Assembly (NCBI GenBank): GCA_002412645.1 | Contig: DHVL01000021.1 | Location: 1 to 11,024 of the forward strand | Length of the DNA stretch: 11,024 bases | Direction: 5' to 3' | Source: Candidatus Dojkabacteria bacterium UBA5209 | Lineage (GTDB): Bacteria; Patescibacteriota; Dojkabacteria; SC72 | Shown here: positions 1-7,305 of the stretch, piece after piece | How the letters are laid out: the number at the start of each line of letters is the position of its first letter | How positions within the stretch are numbered: position 1 is the stretch's first letter | Position numbers and translations under genes: made by a program | Notes under the pieces: generated by a model | What the model was told of the DNA's origin: nothing | Databases searched by the model: none | Seen by the model: only the letters and a program-made list of their open reading frames with translations

Positions 1-1328
1 CCATCCACTATCTCATTACCATGTACAGTAGCTCTAAAATCTCCAGTATGACCTAACATATCTGGATTAGCGAAGTTGATAAGGATGAATTTGTACCCAT
101 TAGTTTTAATCTTTTTTATCCTATCCAACACCTCATCTCTAATCAAAGGAGCGCTCATCTGAGGCATCTTTGCATAGTTATCAATTTTGGGAGACGGTAT
201 ATTTATCGTATCCTCTCCTTTGTGAGCCTGTTCAATACCACCATTAAAGAAGTAAGTGACATGCATATTCTTCTCTGTTTCAGATACATGAAGTTGATTC
301 ATATCGTGATCAGCAAGATATGAAGCCAGAGACTTCTTAATCTTTTTAGGAGGAAATATTACATGGGCAGGAATACCCTCTTCGTAACCTGTCATAGTAG
401 CAAAGTACAAATTTTCAGGAAAATCTCTCCTCACAAAATGCTCGAACTCTTTTAATACAAATGCCTTAGTTAATTCTCTAGCTCTGTCTTCTCTAAAATT
501 CCAATATACAACTACATCATTAGATTTAATTGGACCAACTGGTTTACCCTGAGAATCTACACGTGTTCTTGGGATAAAGAATTGATCTGTTTCATTTACT
601 GCATATGCTTTTTGCAATGCAACAACAGGATCTTGAAAAGTCTCTTTGGAAAGACCGACCATCGCATCATATGCCAACTTAACCCTCTCCCACCTACTAT
701 CCCTATCCATACCGTAGAATCTACCCTGCATAGAAGCTATCCTTCCAATACCTAACTCTGCAATCTTTTCATTTAGTTTGTTCAAATACAAAAAACCCTC
801 CTTTGGAGGAGTATCTCTACCATCTAAGATAGGGTGAAGAAATGGATCTACACCATTAGCCTTTGCAAGCTCCATTAATGAAAAGAGATGCTTAATATGA
901 CCATGTACACCAGCTGCACTTAGTACACCTACAAAATGTAAATTACTACCTCTTTTCTTTACCTCTTTGAAAACCTCTTTTAATACATCATTACCATCTA
1001 ATTCATGGGTAGATATTGCATCATTAATACGAGGCAATGTTTGATATACAACCTGACCTGCTCCTAAGTTAAGATGCCCTACCTCACTGTTTCCAGATTC
1101 CTCACCAGGTAAACCTACATATGTACCAGATGCATGTATTAAAGTTGATTTTGCTTGAGTCCATATCGTATCCAAAAAGGGAGTCTTAGCTGCTAAGACC
1201 GCATTACCTTCCGCATCTGGATGTACACCCAAACCATCCAATATTATCAATGTCACAAACTCTTTACCCTTAGGTTGTGTAGTATTAATATTTTTTTCTT
1301 CTTCTTTTCTATTAAAAAGTCCAAACAT
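1..1328 (-). CDS. gpmI: 2,3-bisphosphoglycerate-independent phosphoglycerate mutase (C-terminus beyond window)
   Basis: This enzyme interconverts 3- and 2-phosphoglycerate in glycolysis, using two metal ions (usually Mn) and a phosphoserine intermediate. Translating the minus strand from the ATG at 1328 gives 442 codons, against about 510-540 for the family, so the C-terminus lies off the left edge. Family landmarks appear in order: the metal-binding Asp31 in LDGLG, the nucleophile Ser81 in GNSEVGH, the HGH substrate-loop motif, DGRDTPPK, GRFYGMDRD, the FREDRAR arginine motif, and NPDMLGH (Asp423 and His427, metal ligands). The later DHGN and HT ligands would lie outside the window. About 20 extra polar residues precede the core. 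The Ser loop reads GLPGEESGNSEVGH instead of the common GLPEGQMGNSEVGH, a conservative oddity. No SD sequence precedes the start. The gene is divergent from prfB and shares an AT-rich promoter region with it. The identification is secure. Confidence 0.96.
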   Translation of the reverse strand, partial: MFGLFNRKEEEKNINTTQPKGKEFVTLIILDGLGVHPDAEGNAVLAAKTPFLDTIWTQAKSTLIHASGTYVGLPGEESGNSEVGHLNLGAGQVVYQTLPRINDAISTHELDGNDVLKEVFKEVKKRGSNLHFVGVLSAAGVHGHIKHLFSLMELAKANGVDPFLHPILDGRDTPPKEGFLYLNKLNEKIAELGIGRIASMQGRFYGMDRDSRWERVKLAYDAMVGLSKETFQDPVVALQKAYAVNETDQFFIPRTRVDSQGKPVGPIKSNDVVVYWNFREDRARELTKAFVLKEFEHFVRRDFPENLYFATMTGYEEGIPAHVIFPPKKIKKSLASYLADHDMNQLHVSETEKNMHVTYFFNGGIEQAHKGEDTINIPSPKIDNYAKMPQMSAPLIRDEVLDRIKKIKTNGYKFILINFANPDMLGHTGDFRATVHGNEIVD

Positions 1329-1357
1329 GTTTCTAGATAGTGTAAAATAAAAACTAA

Positions 1358-1363
1358 TATAAT
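1358..1363 (+). promoter_or_regulatory. -10 element (TATAAT) of the prfB-ftsEX transcript
   Basis: A perfect TATAAT lies 14 nt before the prfB ATG. A start site about 7 nt downstream would give a leader of only about 8 nt with no SD sequence. No convincing -35 hexamer sits 16-18 nt upstream. The gpmI promoter must lie in the same 49-bp gap on the other strand; TACACT at 1344-1339 (minus) is a weak candidate for its -10. Confidence 0.55.
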
Positions 1364-1377
1364 ATACATAAATATAT

Positions 1378-2454
1378 ATGATTAGTAAAAAAGATATTAC
1401 AGAATTACAGAAAAAACTGTATGAAATAGAGGAATCTTTAAACATACCCTCTAAGCAAACAGCTCTTGAGGTACTGACTAAAGAAAGCACTAGAGAAGAC
1501 CTTTGGGAGAACAGAGAGAATGCTCAGAAGATTCTAAGTGATATTAATGAGATACAGGAAGAAATATTCCAAATTAAGAGATTAAAAGAGGAATTAGACA
1601 CTCTTCTCTCTCTCTTTGATGAAACCTCTCAAGAGGATCAGAATTCATTAGAAGATGAATATCACAAACTTAAGAAAGAAATAGAAACTTTTGAAACTAT
1701 AAAATTCCTCTCAGGGAAATATGACAAAGAAGACGCAATACTCTCTATACATGCAGGTCAAGGAGGTACAGAGGCAAATGATTGGGCAGAAATGCTCTTT
1801 AGAATGTATACAATGTATTTTGAAAAAAAAGGTTGGAAATATACTGTTACAGATATAACCAAAGGTACTGAAACAGGAATATCTACTGTATCTTTAACTG
1901 TGAATGGTAAATATGCATATGGATTACTAAAGAGGGAACACGGTGTACACAGACTAGTAAGACTCTCTCCATTTAATGCTCAAAATCTTAGACAAACATC
2001 ATTTGCAGCAGTAGATGTAATACCAATACTTAAAGATTTAGAAAAAGATATCCATATTCCAGACTCTGATATTGAATTTAAAGCGGTAAGATCTGGTGGA
2101 CCAGGTGGTCAGAATGTAAATAAAACATCCTCTGCAGTACAAATTACACACATCCCTACTGGAATATATGTACACTGTTCTGAAACAAGAAGTCAGCTCC
2201 AAAACAGAGAAAAAGCCATGCTAATATTAAAAGGTAAGCTTTGGAAGATATTAGAAGAGAACAGATTAAAAGAAATATCTGATATTAAAGGTGATTACAA
2301 GATAGCGGGGTGGGGAAATCAAATACGAAATTATGTACTACATCCATACAAATTAGTTAAAGATTTAAGAACAGGTATAGAAAGTAGCAATCCAGAAAGC
2401 GTACTAGATGGAGAGATAGAGGAATTTGTTGAAGCCCAGGTCAGAATGCAGTAA
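1378..2454 (+). CDS. prfB: Peptide chain release factor 2
   Basis: RF2 recognises UAA and UGA stop codons in the ribosomal A site and triggers peptide release. The 358-aa length fits the family. Residues 1-105 are the helical N-terminal domain. The stop-codon-reading SPF motif is at 197-199 within VHRLVRLSPF, which separates RF2 from RF1 (PxT). The catalytic GGQ is at 243-245 in SGGPGGQNVNK, and the C-terminal signature GWGNQIRNYVLHPY follows. The gene is one continuous frame: there is no early in-frame TGA and no CTTTGAC slippery site, so the programmed +1 frameshift that autoregulates many prfB genes is absent. It is the first gene of a prfB-ftsE-ftsX cluster, an arrangement known in several Gram-positive lineages. 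The presence of RF2 argues that UGA is a normal stop here and not recoded to glycine as in Gracilibacteria/SR1. Confidence 0.97.
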   Translation: MISKKDITELQKKLYEIEESLNIPSKQTALEVLTKESTREDLWENRENAQKILSDINEIQEEIFQIKRLKEELDTLLSLFDETSQEDQNSLEDEYHKLKKEIETFETIKFLSGKYDKEDAILSIHAGQGGTEANDWAEMLFRMYTMYFEKKGWKYTVTDITKGTETGISTVSLTVNGKYAYGLLKREHGVHRLVRLSPFNAQNLRQTSFAAVDVIPILKDLEKDIHIPDSDIEFKAVRSGGPGGQNVNKTSSAVQITHIPTGIYVHCSETRSQLQNREKAMLILKGKLWKILEENRLKEISDIKGDYKIAGWGNQIRNYVLHPYKLVKDLRTGIESSNPESVLDGEIEEFVEAQVRMQ

Positions 2455-2486
2455 TATATTGAAGTATAAACTAACTGCCTAAATAG

Positions 2487-3377
2487 ATGGTACTCTTTGA
2501 TACAGTAACCAAAAAATATAAAGATGATATTACAGCTCTCCAAGATGTAAACTTTTTTATTGAGGAAGGAGAATTCTGCTTCCTAGTAGGACCCTCTGGT
2601 GCTGGTAAATCTACAATCATGAGATTACTAATCCGAGAAGAAGTACCAACCTTTGGTAGTATATTCTTTAGAGATATCGAAGTTCCTAAACTAACTAGAA
2701 GATTACTACCTGCATATAGACAGAGATTAGGAGTTGTATTTCAAGATATTAAGCTTTTACAAAGTAAAACTTTAGAAGAAAATATTGCATTTGCATTAGA
2801 GATTCTAGATAAAAGTCCAAAAGAAATTATTGATACCACAGACTACCTACTCGATTTAGTAGGCCTTAGAGAGAGAAGAACTCTCTTCCCTGATGAGCTG
2901 TCTGGTGGTGAACAGCAAAGGGGAGCAATAGCAAGAGCAATAGCAAACAAGCCAGACCTCTTTATCGCAGATGAACCAACAGGAAACTTAGATGCCGTGA
3001 ATGCTAAACAGATATTAGAGATATTAAAAACAATCAATCAAACAGGTACAACAGTAATGGTAATCTCTCATGATTACAACTTAGTAAATGGTTCTAAAGC
3101 AAGAACCATAACTTTAACAGATGGGAAGCTTTCTTCAGATACAGGTAAAAAAGTGATGCCTAAGAAAGAGACCAAAGATGAAAAGAAAGATGTAGAGGTA
3201 AGTAAGGAGTTTGAGAAATTAAGTAAATCACTACAAGAGAAGTTTAAGAAGTTTGCTATTAATTCGCCAGACATACTTCTCAATATTACTACTGGTGATT
3301 TAAAGAATATGAAATTAACAAAACAGGAGCATGAAGAATTAGAAAGCTTTGTAAAAAATTATTTAAGTAAGAAATAA
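2487..3377 (+). CDS. ftsE: Cell division ATP-binding protein FtsE with C-terminal extension
   Basis: This is the ABC ATPase that partners the membrane protein FtsX at the division site and powers activation of peptidoglycan hydrolases. Visible motifs are Walker A GPSGAGKST (35-43), Q-loop Gln86, signature LSGGEQQR (138-145), Walker B LFIADEP (158-164), the D-loop NLD, and switch His195. FtsE is usually about 220-230 aa; this protein has 296. The extra roughly 70 residues (about 225-296) are rich in Lys and Glu, predicted helical, and match no domain I recognise. The start is the ATG 32 nt after prfB, with no SD sequence. The ftsX start follows the stop after one base, implying co-transcription and probably translational coupling. 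MacB/LolD-type ATPases share the motifs, but the adjacent ftsX settles the assignment. Confidence 0.95.
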   Translation: MVLFDTVTKKYKDDITALQDVNFFIEEGEFCFLVGPSGAGKSTIMRLLIREEVPTFGSIFFRDIEVPKLTRRLLPAYRQRLGVVFQDIKLLQSKTLEENIAFALEILDKSPKEIIDTTDYLLDLVGLRERRTLFPDELSGGEQQRGAIARAIANKPDLFIADEPTGNLDAVNAKQILEILKTINQTGTTVMVISHDYNLVNGSKARTITLTDGKLSSDTGKKVMPKKETKDEKKDVEVSKEFEKLSKSLQEKFKKFAINSPDILLNITTGDLKNMKLTKQEHEELESFVKNYLSKK

Positions 3378-3378
3378 C

Positions 3379-4311
3379 ATGACTAATACTCCTAGTAGAA
3401 TTTTTAAAGTAACAAAAACCAATGTAAAAAGAAATAAGTGGTTAACACTCTCTACTATATTAGTATCTGCAATTGTGTTTACCCTTTCCTCTGTCTTTAT
3501 CTCCATGTCTATTCTTTCTCAAAAAGCAGTAGACTACTATGAACAGAAAGCACAGGTAATAGTATTCTTTAAGAAAGGTACAAGCGAAGCAGATATATTA
3601 ACCTTTAGAGATAGTATCTATAATTCAGAATTAATAGAACAAATAGAGTATGTATCACAGGAAGAGGCTTTAGTAATATATAAGGAAGATTTTAAAGATA
3701 ATCCAGATTTAATCTCTACAGTTACTGCAGATTCACTACCCGCTAGTTTAGAAGTAAGAGCAAAAGATATTACCTCTCTACTTACTGTTATTGAAGATAT
3801 TAATAAAGCAAAAGAGACTAATGCTTCTGTAGATGAGGTTATGTACTTTAAAGATGTAGTTGATAATATGAAAACTCTCTCTACCATTATCAATATAGGT
3901 TCAGTATTACTAATTACAGCAATGGGTGTTGTTACAGTTGCATTAATAAGAGTAACTATTGGTTTTAATATAAAACTTCATCAAGAAGAAATAGAGATTA
4001 TGCATCTTGTTGGTAGTTCGGATAAATTCATTAGAACACCATTCCTACTAGAAGGTACCTTCTACGGCTTTGTCGGTGGCCTTCTATCCTCTATTATCAT
4101 CCTTATACCTTGGTATGCAGTAGTTATTTATAGTAGTGGTACTGATTATTCATATTGGCTTAATCAGATATTTACTGACTTCAACCTTTCTTACGTAATA
4201 CAATTTAATATTGCCTTTATACTTATATATCTCCTAATTCATATTCTTGTTGGTTCTTTGATTGGTTTCTTAAGTAGTTTAAGTGCTGTTAAAAAATATT
4301 TAAATGAATAG
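3379..4311 (+). CDS. ftsX: Cell division protein FtsX, permease-like subunit
   Basis: This is the membrane partner of FtsE. It relays ATPase-driven movement to an extracytoplasmic peptidoglycan hydrolase. The 310-aa protein shows the FtsX plan: a short basic cytoplasmic N-terminus, TM1 (about 21-44), an extracytoplasmic domain (about 45-167) containing the family marker SLPASLEVRAKD (119-130), TM2 (about 168-191), a cytoplasmic loop with EEIEIMHLVGSSDKFIRTPF (about 203-222, the conserved coupling segment), TM3 (about 224-251) and TM4 (about 275-302). It does not transport a solute as far as known for the family. One base separates it from the ftsE stop, and the hydrolase gene begins 3 nt after its TAG stop, so all three genes are tightly linked. 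No SD sequence precedes it. Confidence 0.95.
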   Translation: MTNTPSRIFKVTKTNVKRNKWLTLSTILVSAIVFTLSSVFISMSILSQKAVDYYEQKAQVIVFFKKGTSEADILTFRDSIYNSELIEQIEYVSQEEALVIYKEDFKDNPDLISTVTADSLPASLEVRAKDITSLLTVIEDINKAKETNASVDEVMYFKDVVDNMKTLSTIINIGSVLLITAMGVVTVALIRVTIGFNIKLHQEEIEIMHLVGSSDKFIRTPFLLEGTFYGFVGGLLSSIIILIPWYAVVIYSSGTDYSYWLNQIFTDFNLSYVIQFNIAFILIYLLIHILVGSLIGFLSSLSAVKKYLNE

Positions 4312-4314
4312 TGT

Positions 4315-5661
4315 ATGAAAAAGGTTTTACTGTTAATAACAATTTTAAGCATATTCTTTTCCTTTGTTATCTTACCTAGGGTAGATTCGTTCGCTCAGGT
4401 ATCTGCTTGTCCCGAATCAATGCCAACATTAGAAAGATATAACTGTTTACAGAACGAAAGAGAGAAGTTAGAGAAATCTCAAGGTACTTTACAAAAGAAG
4501 TTAAAAGATGAGGATTATCAACAGCTTTCTTTGTCAGAAAAGATCTCTTATATAAATGGACAAGTTTCAGAAACAGAGAGGGTAATAAATGCATTACATA
4601 TGGATATTTTAACGCAAGATCTTGAGATAAATATGCTTTCAACTGAAATACAAGATATGGAGGATAAACTTGGGATAATAAAACAGGAGGTATCACTTTT
4701 AGAAGAAACTGTTAATCAAAGGGTAATGGAATCTTACAAATATTCCTATGTTGGTGCTCTTGAAGTTATACTCGATATAAAAAATATTGAAAATGTACTA
4801 AGAAAAACAAAATATCTAATTGAAACGAGAGCAAAAGACAAGGTTTCTTTACAAAATTATGGTGAGAAAGTAAAAGCTCTTGAAGATGATGAAAAAATAC
4901 TCTCAGAGAAAAAAGCAGAATTACAAATTAAGAGAAACGAGATAGAAAGTGAAAAGCAGAAGTTGGTTGATGAGAAAAATCTTCTTGCTTCACAAAGAGC
5001 TGAACAAAGTAAATTGTTAGCGGAATCACAAAGGAGAGAGAGAGATTATAAAGCACAATTAGCAACATTATCTACAATAATAAATGATACAGAGAGTGTA
5101 ATATCTGAGGTGACCTATAAATTACTTCAAGAAGGTAAATTAGGTGATGGTGCCCCTGTTCTTGCAGGACAATTTATCGGAAGACAGGGACATACAGGAT
5201 GTTCATTTGGTTCCCATCTTCATTTTGAAATAAGAAACTCAAGTGGAACACATATAGATCCAGCAAAGTACCTTACTATCAGTGGAACATCTTTAACAAG
5301 TGGTAGCTATATCTCTCCATATAAAAATTATTCCGCTTATATTACACAGTCTTTTGCAAGACATGGATATAGAGCAATAGATATGGTTACTTTTTCAACT
5401 GGGAATCAAAATTATGAACGATATACAGTATCATACGGTCTATGTTCTGCTGTAAATAATATATTAAACAGCAGGAAAGATCAGGGATTATCTGACTGGA
5501 ATCTTGCATATTTGACAGGAGAAGGAGCTGGTATTCACGCTGTTGCTTCAGGCAGAGTATATTACAGTACATATGCTACAGGAGATCCTAGTAATCCAAC
5601 AAAATATGCGTATGTAAAGCATAATGATGGAAACACCTCCTTCTACCTTCATATTCAATAA
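4315..5661 (+). CDS. Secreted coiled-coil peptidoglycan hydrolase with circularly permuted M23 (LytM) domain
   Basis: This is probably the cell-wall hydrolase (or hydrolase activator) controlled by FtsEX, comparable in role to EnvC, CwlO or PcsB. A signal peptide spans residues 1-27, with a likely cut after SFA. Residues about 33-275 form long coiled-coil helices, interrupted by a hinge-like YKYSYVGALEVILDIKN segment typical of FtsX-binding proteins. The catalytic part is out of order. First comes the C-terminal half of an M23 domain: VLAGQFIGRQGHTG (282-295), HLHFE (301-305) and IDPAKYL. Then comes the N-terminal half: ITQSFARHGYRAID with His350 and Asp356, GIHAVASGRVYY, and finally VKHNDGNTSFYLHIQ (434-448) at the very end. 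All expected zinc ligands and the YLH histidine (446) are present. An insertion of about 35 residues with Cys376 lies between Asp356 and the HAVASG strand. Only 75 bp follow before the next gene, and no second HLHFE segment is encoded there. Confidence 0.88.
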   Translation: MKKVLLLITILSIFFSFVILPRVDSFAQVSACPESMPTLERYNCLQNEREKLEKSQGTLQKKLKDEDYQQLSLSEKISYINGQVSETERVINALHMDILTQDLEINMLSTEIQDMEDKLGIIKQEVSLLEETVNQRVMESYKYSYVGALEVILDIKNIENVLRKTKYLIETRAKDKVSLQNYGEKVKALEDDEKILSEKKAELQIKRNEIESEKQKLVDEKNLLASQRAEQSKLLAESQRRERDYKAQLATLSTIINDTESVISEVTYKLLQEGKLGDGAPVLAGQFIGRQGHTGCSFGSHLHFEIRNSSGTHIDPAKYLTISGTSLTSGSYISPYKNYSAYITQSFARHGYRAIDMVTFSTGNQNYERYTVSYGLCSAVNNILNSRKDQGLSDWNLAYLTGEGAGIHAVASGRVYYSTYATGDPSNPTKYAYVKHNDGNTSFYLHIQ

Positions 5662-5700
5662 CTTTTGCTAATTCCAAAACTTTCTGCTAAACTTTCTGAA
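5661..5700 (+). repeat. Three short direct repeats (ACTTT-TGCTAA type)
   Basis: The gap between the hydrolase and the next gene holds three imperfect copies of ACTTTCTGCTAA, beginning at 5661 (ACTTTTGCTAA), 5679 (full form) and 5691 (ACTTTCTGAA). The last two share a 10-bp identity (AAACTTTCTG) with a 12-bp period. They lie just upstream of a possible weak -10 (TTTAAT, 5714-5719). They could be operator half-sites or chance low-complexity repetition. Confidence 0.4.
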
Positions 5701-5736
5701 ACTATAAGTTTATTTTAATTTTTCATACCTGTCTTA

Positions 5737-6546
5737 ATGGCAAAAAGTAAACCAGTACAATCTAAGAAGGACTCTAAAGTCACTTTAAGGATTAAAAAAC
5801 CCCAATTAAAAAAGATTAAGTTTTCTAAACCTAATCTATCTAACTACAAGAAATTGTTTAGACCAGTAGCAACAGTCTTAGTAGTATTTGTTGCATTTGT
5901 ATTAGTAGATTTATTAGTACAATACCTAAACAATGATTACAGTATAGCAGTAGTAAATGGAGTAAGAATAAGTAAGAATGAATATCATAAGAAATTAGAA
6001 GACTTGTATGGACAATCTGTAGCTAAGCAGTTAATAGATCAGGAGATAATATTACAGGAGGCTGCAAAGGAAGATATCCAAGCTACTGATGAAGAGGTAC
6101 AGGAAAGATTAGATGACATTATCTCAAGTATTGGTGGACAGGAATCATATGAAGCAGCTCTTGTTGCAAACAACTTAGCTGAGAAAGATCTTAAAGAACA
6201 GATTAAGTTAGATATCATAACTAAAGAAATTTTAGAGCCTTCCATAGAGTATACTGAAGAGGATGTAAAGGCATTCTTTGATCAGTATAGTGCAGTAATA
6301 TTCCCAAATGAGACAGCAGAATTGGAAGAGGGAGAAAAATTAGATTACGAGCTTTACAAGGAAGAAACAACAGATGTATATATACAACAGCAAGTTGAGC
6401 AAGAGAAATATGGTTGGATAGATGGTTTGTATACTAATTACAAAATACAAGATAACTCAACAGAGAAACCTAAATATGGAGTACTTACTACTACAATAAA
6501 TATCATCAAGAACTTAACAGAGAAGATGAATAGTAATGTAGAGTAA
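5737..6546 (+). CDS. Membrane-anchored SurA/PrsA-type chaperone N-domain protein, no PPIase domain
   Basis: The protein is likely an extracytoplasmic folding chaperone fixed to the membrane. It has a long, very basic N-terminal segment (1-42), one transmembrane helix (about 43-64, VATVLVVFVAFVLVDLLVQ) without a cleavage motif, and then a SurA_N-like helical domain. That domain opens with the hallmark VVNGVRISKNEYHKKLEDLYG (from about 72), followed by AKQLIDQEIILQEA, DEEVQERLDDI, LKEQIKLDIITKEIL and YTEEDVKAFFDQY. In full-length SurA or PrsA a parvulin rotamase domain follows; here only about 60 acidic and polar residues follow and no rotamase motif is seen. Like its neighbours it has no SD sequence. 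It lies 75 bp after the hydrolase gene and ends at a strong terminator, so it could be read with the division cluster or from its own weak promoter. A role in folding secreted wall enzymes is inferred from context. Confidence 0.8.
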   Translation: MAKSKPVQSKKDSKVTLRIKKPQLKKIKFSKPNLSNYKKLFRPVATVLVVFVAFVLVDLLVQYLNNDYSIAVVNGVRISKNEYHKKLEDLYGQSVAKQLIDQEIILQEAAKEDIQATDEEVQERLDDIISSIGGQESYEAALVANNLAEKDLKEQIKLDIITKEILEPSIEYTEEDVKAFFDQYSAVIFPNETAELEEGEKLDYELYKEETTDVYIQQQVEQEKYGWIDGLYTNYKIQDNSTEKPKYGVLTTTINIIKNLTEKMNSNVE

Positions 6547-6564
6547 ACAGTTATTAGAAATGAT

Positions 6565-6591
6565 AAAAGGGGGTTTTAAAGCCCCCTTTTT
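6565..6591. terminator. Bidirectional intrinsic terminator
   Basis: A GGGGG/CCCCC stem (6569-6573 with 6582-6586), extended by AAAA/TTTT, closes an 8-nt loop and is followed by a T run (5 Ts on the plus strand, 4 on the minus). It lies 18 nt after the chaperone stop and 1 nt beyond the stop of the convergent hpf gene, so it can end transcription from both sides. Confidence 0.9.
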
Positions 6592-6592
6592 G

Positions 6593-7186
6593 TTATTTTA
6601 CCCCGTTGTTTGCAGGCTCTACTAAGCCATAATCACCATGTTCTCTTTTGTAAAGCATAGAGATTTTACCTGTGTTTTTGTTTCTAAAAAGTAATTGATT
6701 GTATCCCAGTAACTCCATCCTCTCTATTGCCTCACCCTCTTCCAATGGACTCATATCCTCTATTTTCTTTCTTACAGAAATACTTGGTATATAATCAGAG
6801 TAATCGTCCTCTATCTCAACAGGTCTACTATTAATTGCCTCTGCCTCTATTACCTTCCATGGGGTAGCACCTTCCCAGTATGCTCTCTTTTCAGAATATC
6901 TTTTTAATCTTCTTGCTAATGTATCTGAAGCTTCATCAATATTTGCGTACATATCTGCTCCCTTAACCTCTACTCTAACTGTAGATTTAGGTAAATACAC
7001 ATTTATATCAATCCTAAAATCATGCTCTACTCCCTTACTACTAGTATATTCCTTTAAAAATATCTCCATATCTGTAGCTTCACTCCAAAGATGTTCATGT
7101 TTCCCTATCTTCTCTAATACATACTCTTTAATAGCTTGTGTAGGATCCATACCAACAAATGTAATCTTTATATCTTCTAAGTTCAT
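6593..7186 (-). CDS. hpf: Ribosome hibernation promoting factor, long form
   Basis: Long HPF (RaiA/YfiA family) binds the 30S decoding region and dimerises 70S ribosomes into inactive 100S particles in stationary phase or starvation. The 197-aa protein has the S30AE N-terminal domain (about 1-110; IKITFVGMDPTQAIKEYVLEKIGK at the start, then VRVEVKGADMYANIDEASDTLARRLKRY), a linker of variable acidic sequence (about 111-131), and the C-terminal dimerisation domain (about 132-192) with MSPLEEGEAIERMELLGY, FRNKNTGKISMLYKR and DYGLVEP. The presence of this C-domain distinguishes it from short HPF/RaiA. The start at 7186 has no SD sequence. A TATAAG at 7210-7205 (minus) would give a leader of about 12 nt. 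It is convergent with the chaperone gene and divergent from the next gene. Confidence 0.94.
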   Translation of the reverse strand: MNLEDIKITFVGMDPTQAIKEYVLEKIGKHEHLWSEATDMEIFLKEYTSSKGVEHDFRIDINVYLPKSTVRVEVKGADMYANIDEASDTLARRLKRYSEKRAYWEGATPWKVIEAEAINSRPVEIEDDYSDYIPSISVRKKIEDMSPLEEGEAIERMELLGYNQLLFRNKNTGKISMLYKREHGDYGLVEPANNGVK

Positions 7187-7204
7187 ATATTGGGGGAATT
7201 ACAA

Positions 7205-7210
7205 CTTATA
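7205..7210 (-). promoter_or_regulatory. Candidate -10 element (TATAAG) of hpf
   Basis: On the minus strand TATAAG lies 18 nt before the hpf ATG, implying a leader of about 12 nt with no SD sequence. No good -35 is visible at 16-18 bp. The surrounding run of alternating T and A makes the exact hexamer uncertain. Confidence 0.4.
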
Positions 7211-7283
7211 TATATTTAATTCTACCCTATTCTTTCTCAAACCTAAATCTTTACATTAGTATATTTAATATATACAATCATCC

Positions 7284-7289
7284 TATAAT
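7284..7289 (+). promoter_or_regulatory. -10 element (TATAAT) of the 154-aa protein gene
   Basis: A perfect TATAAT ends 16 nt before the ATG at 7306. The implied leader is about 10 nt and carries no SD sequence. This matches the layout in front of prfB. Confidence 0.5.
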
Positions 7290-7305
7290 TTTTTACTAAG
7301 TACTC

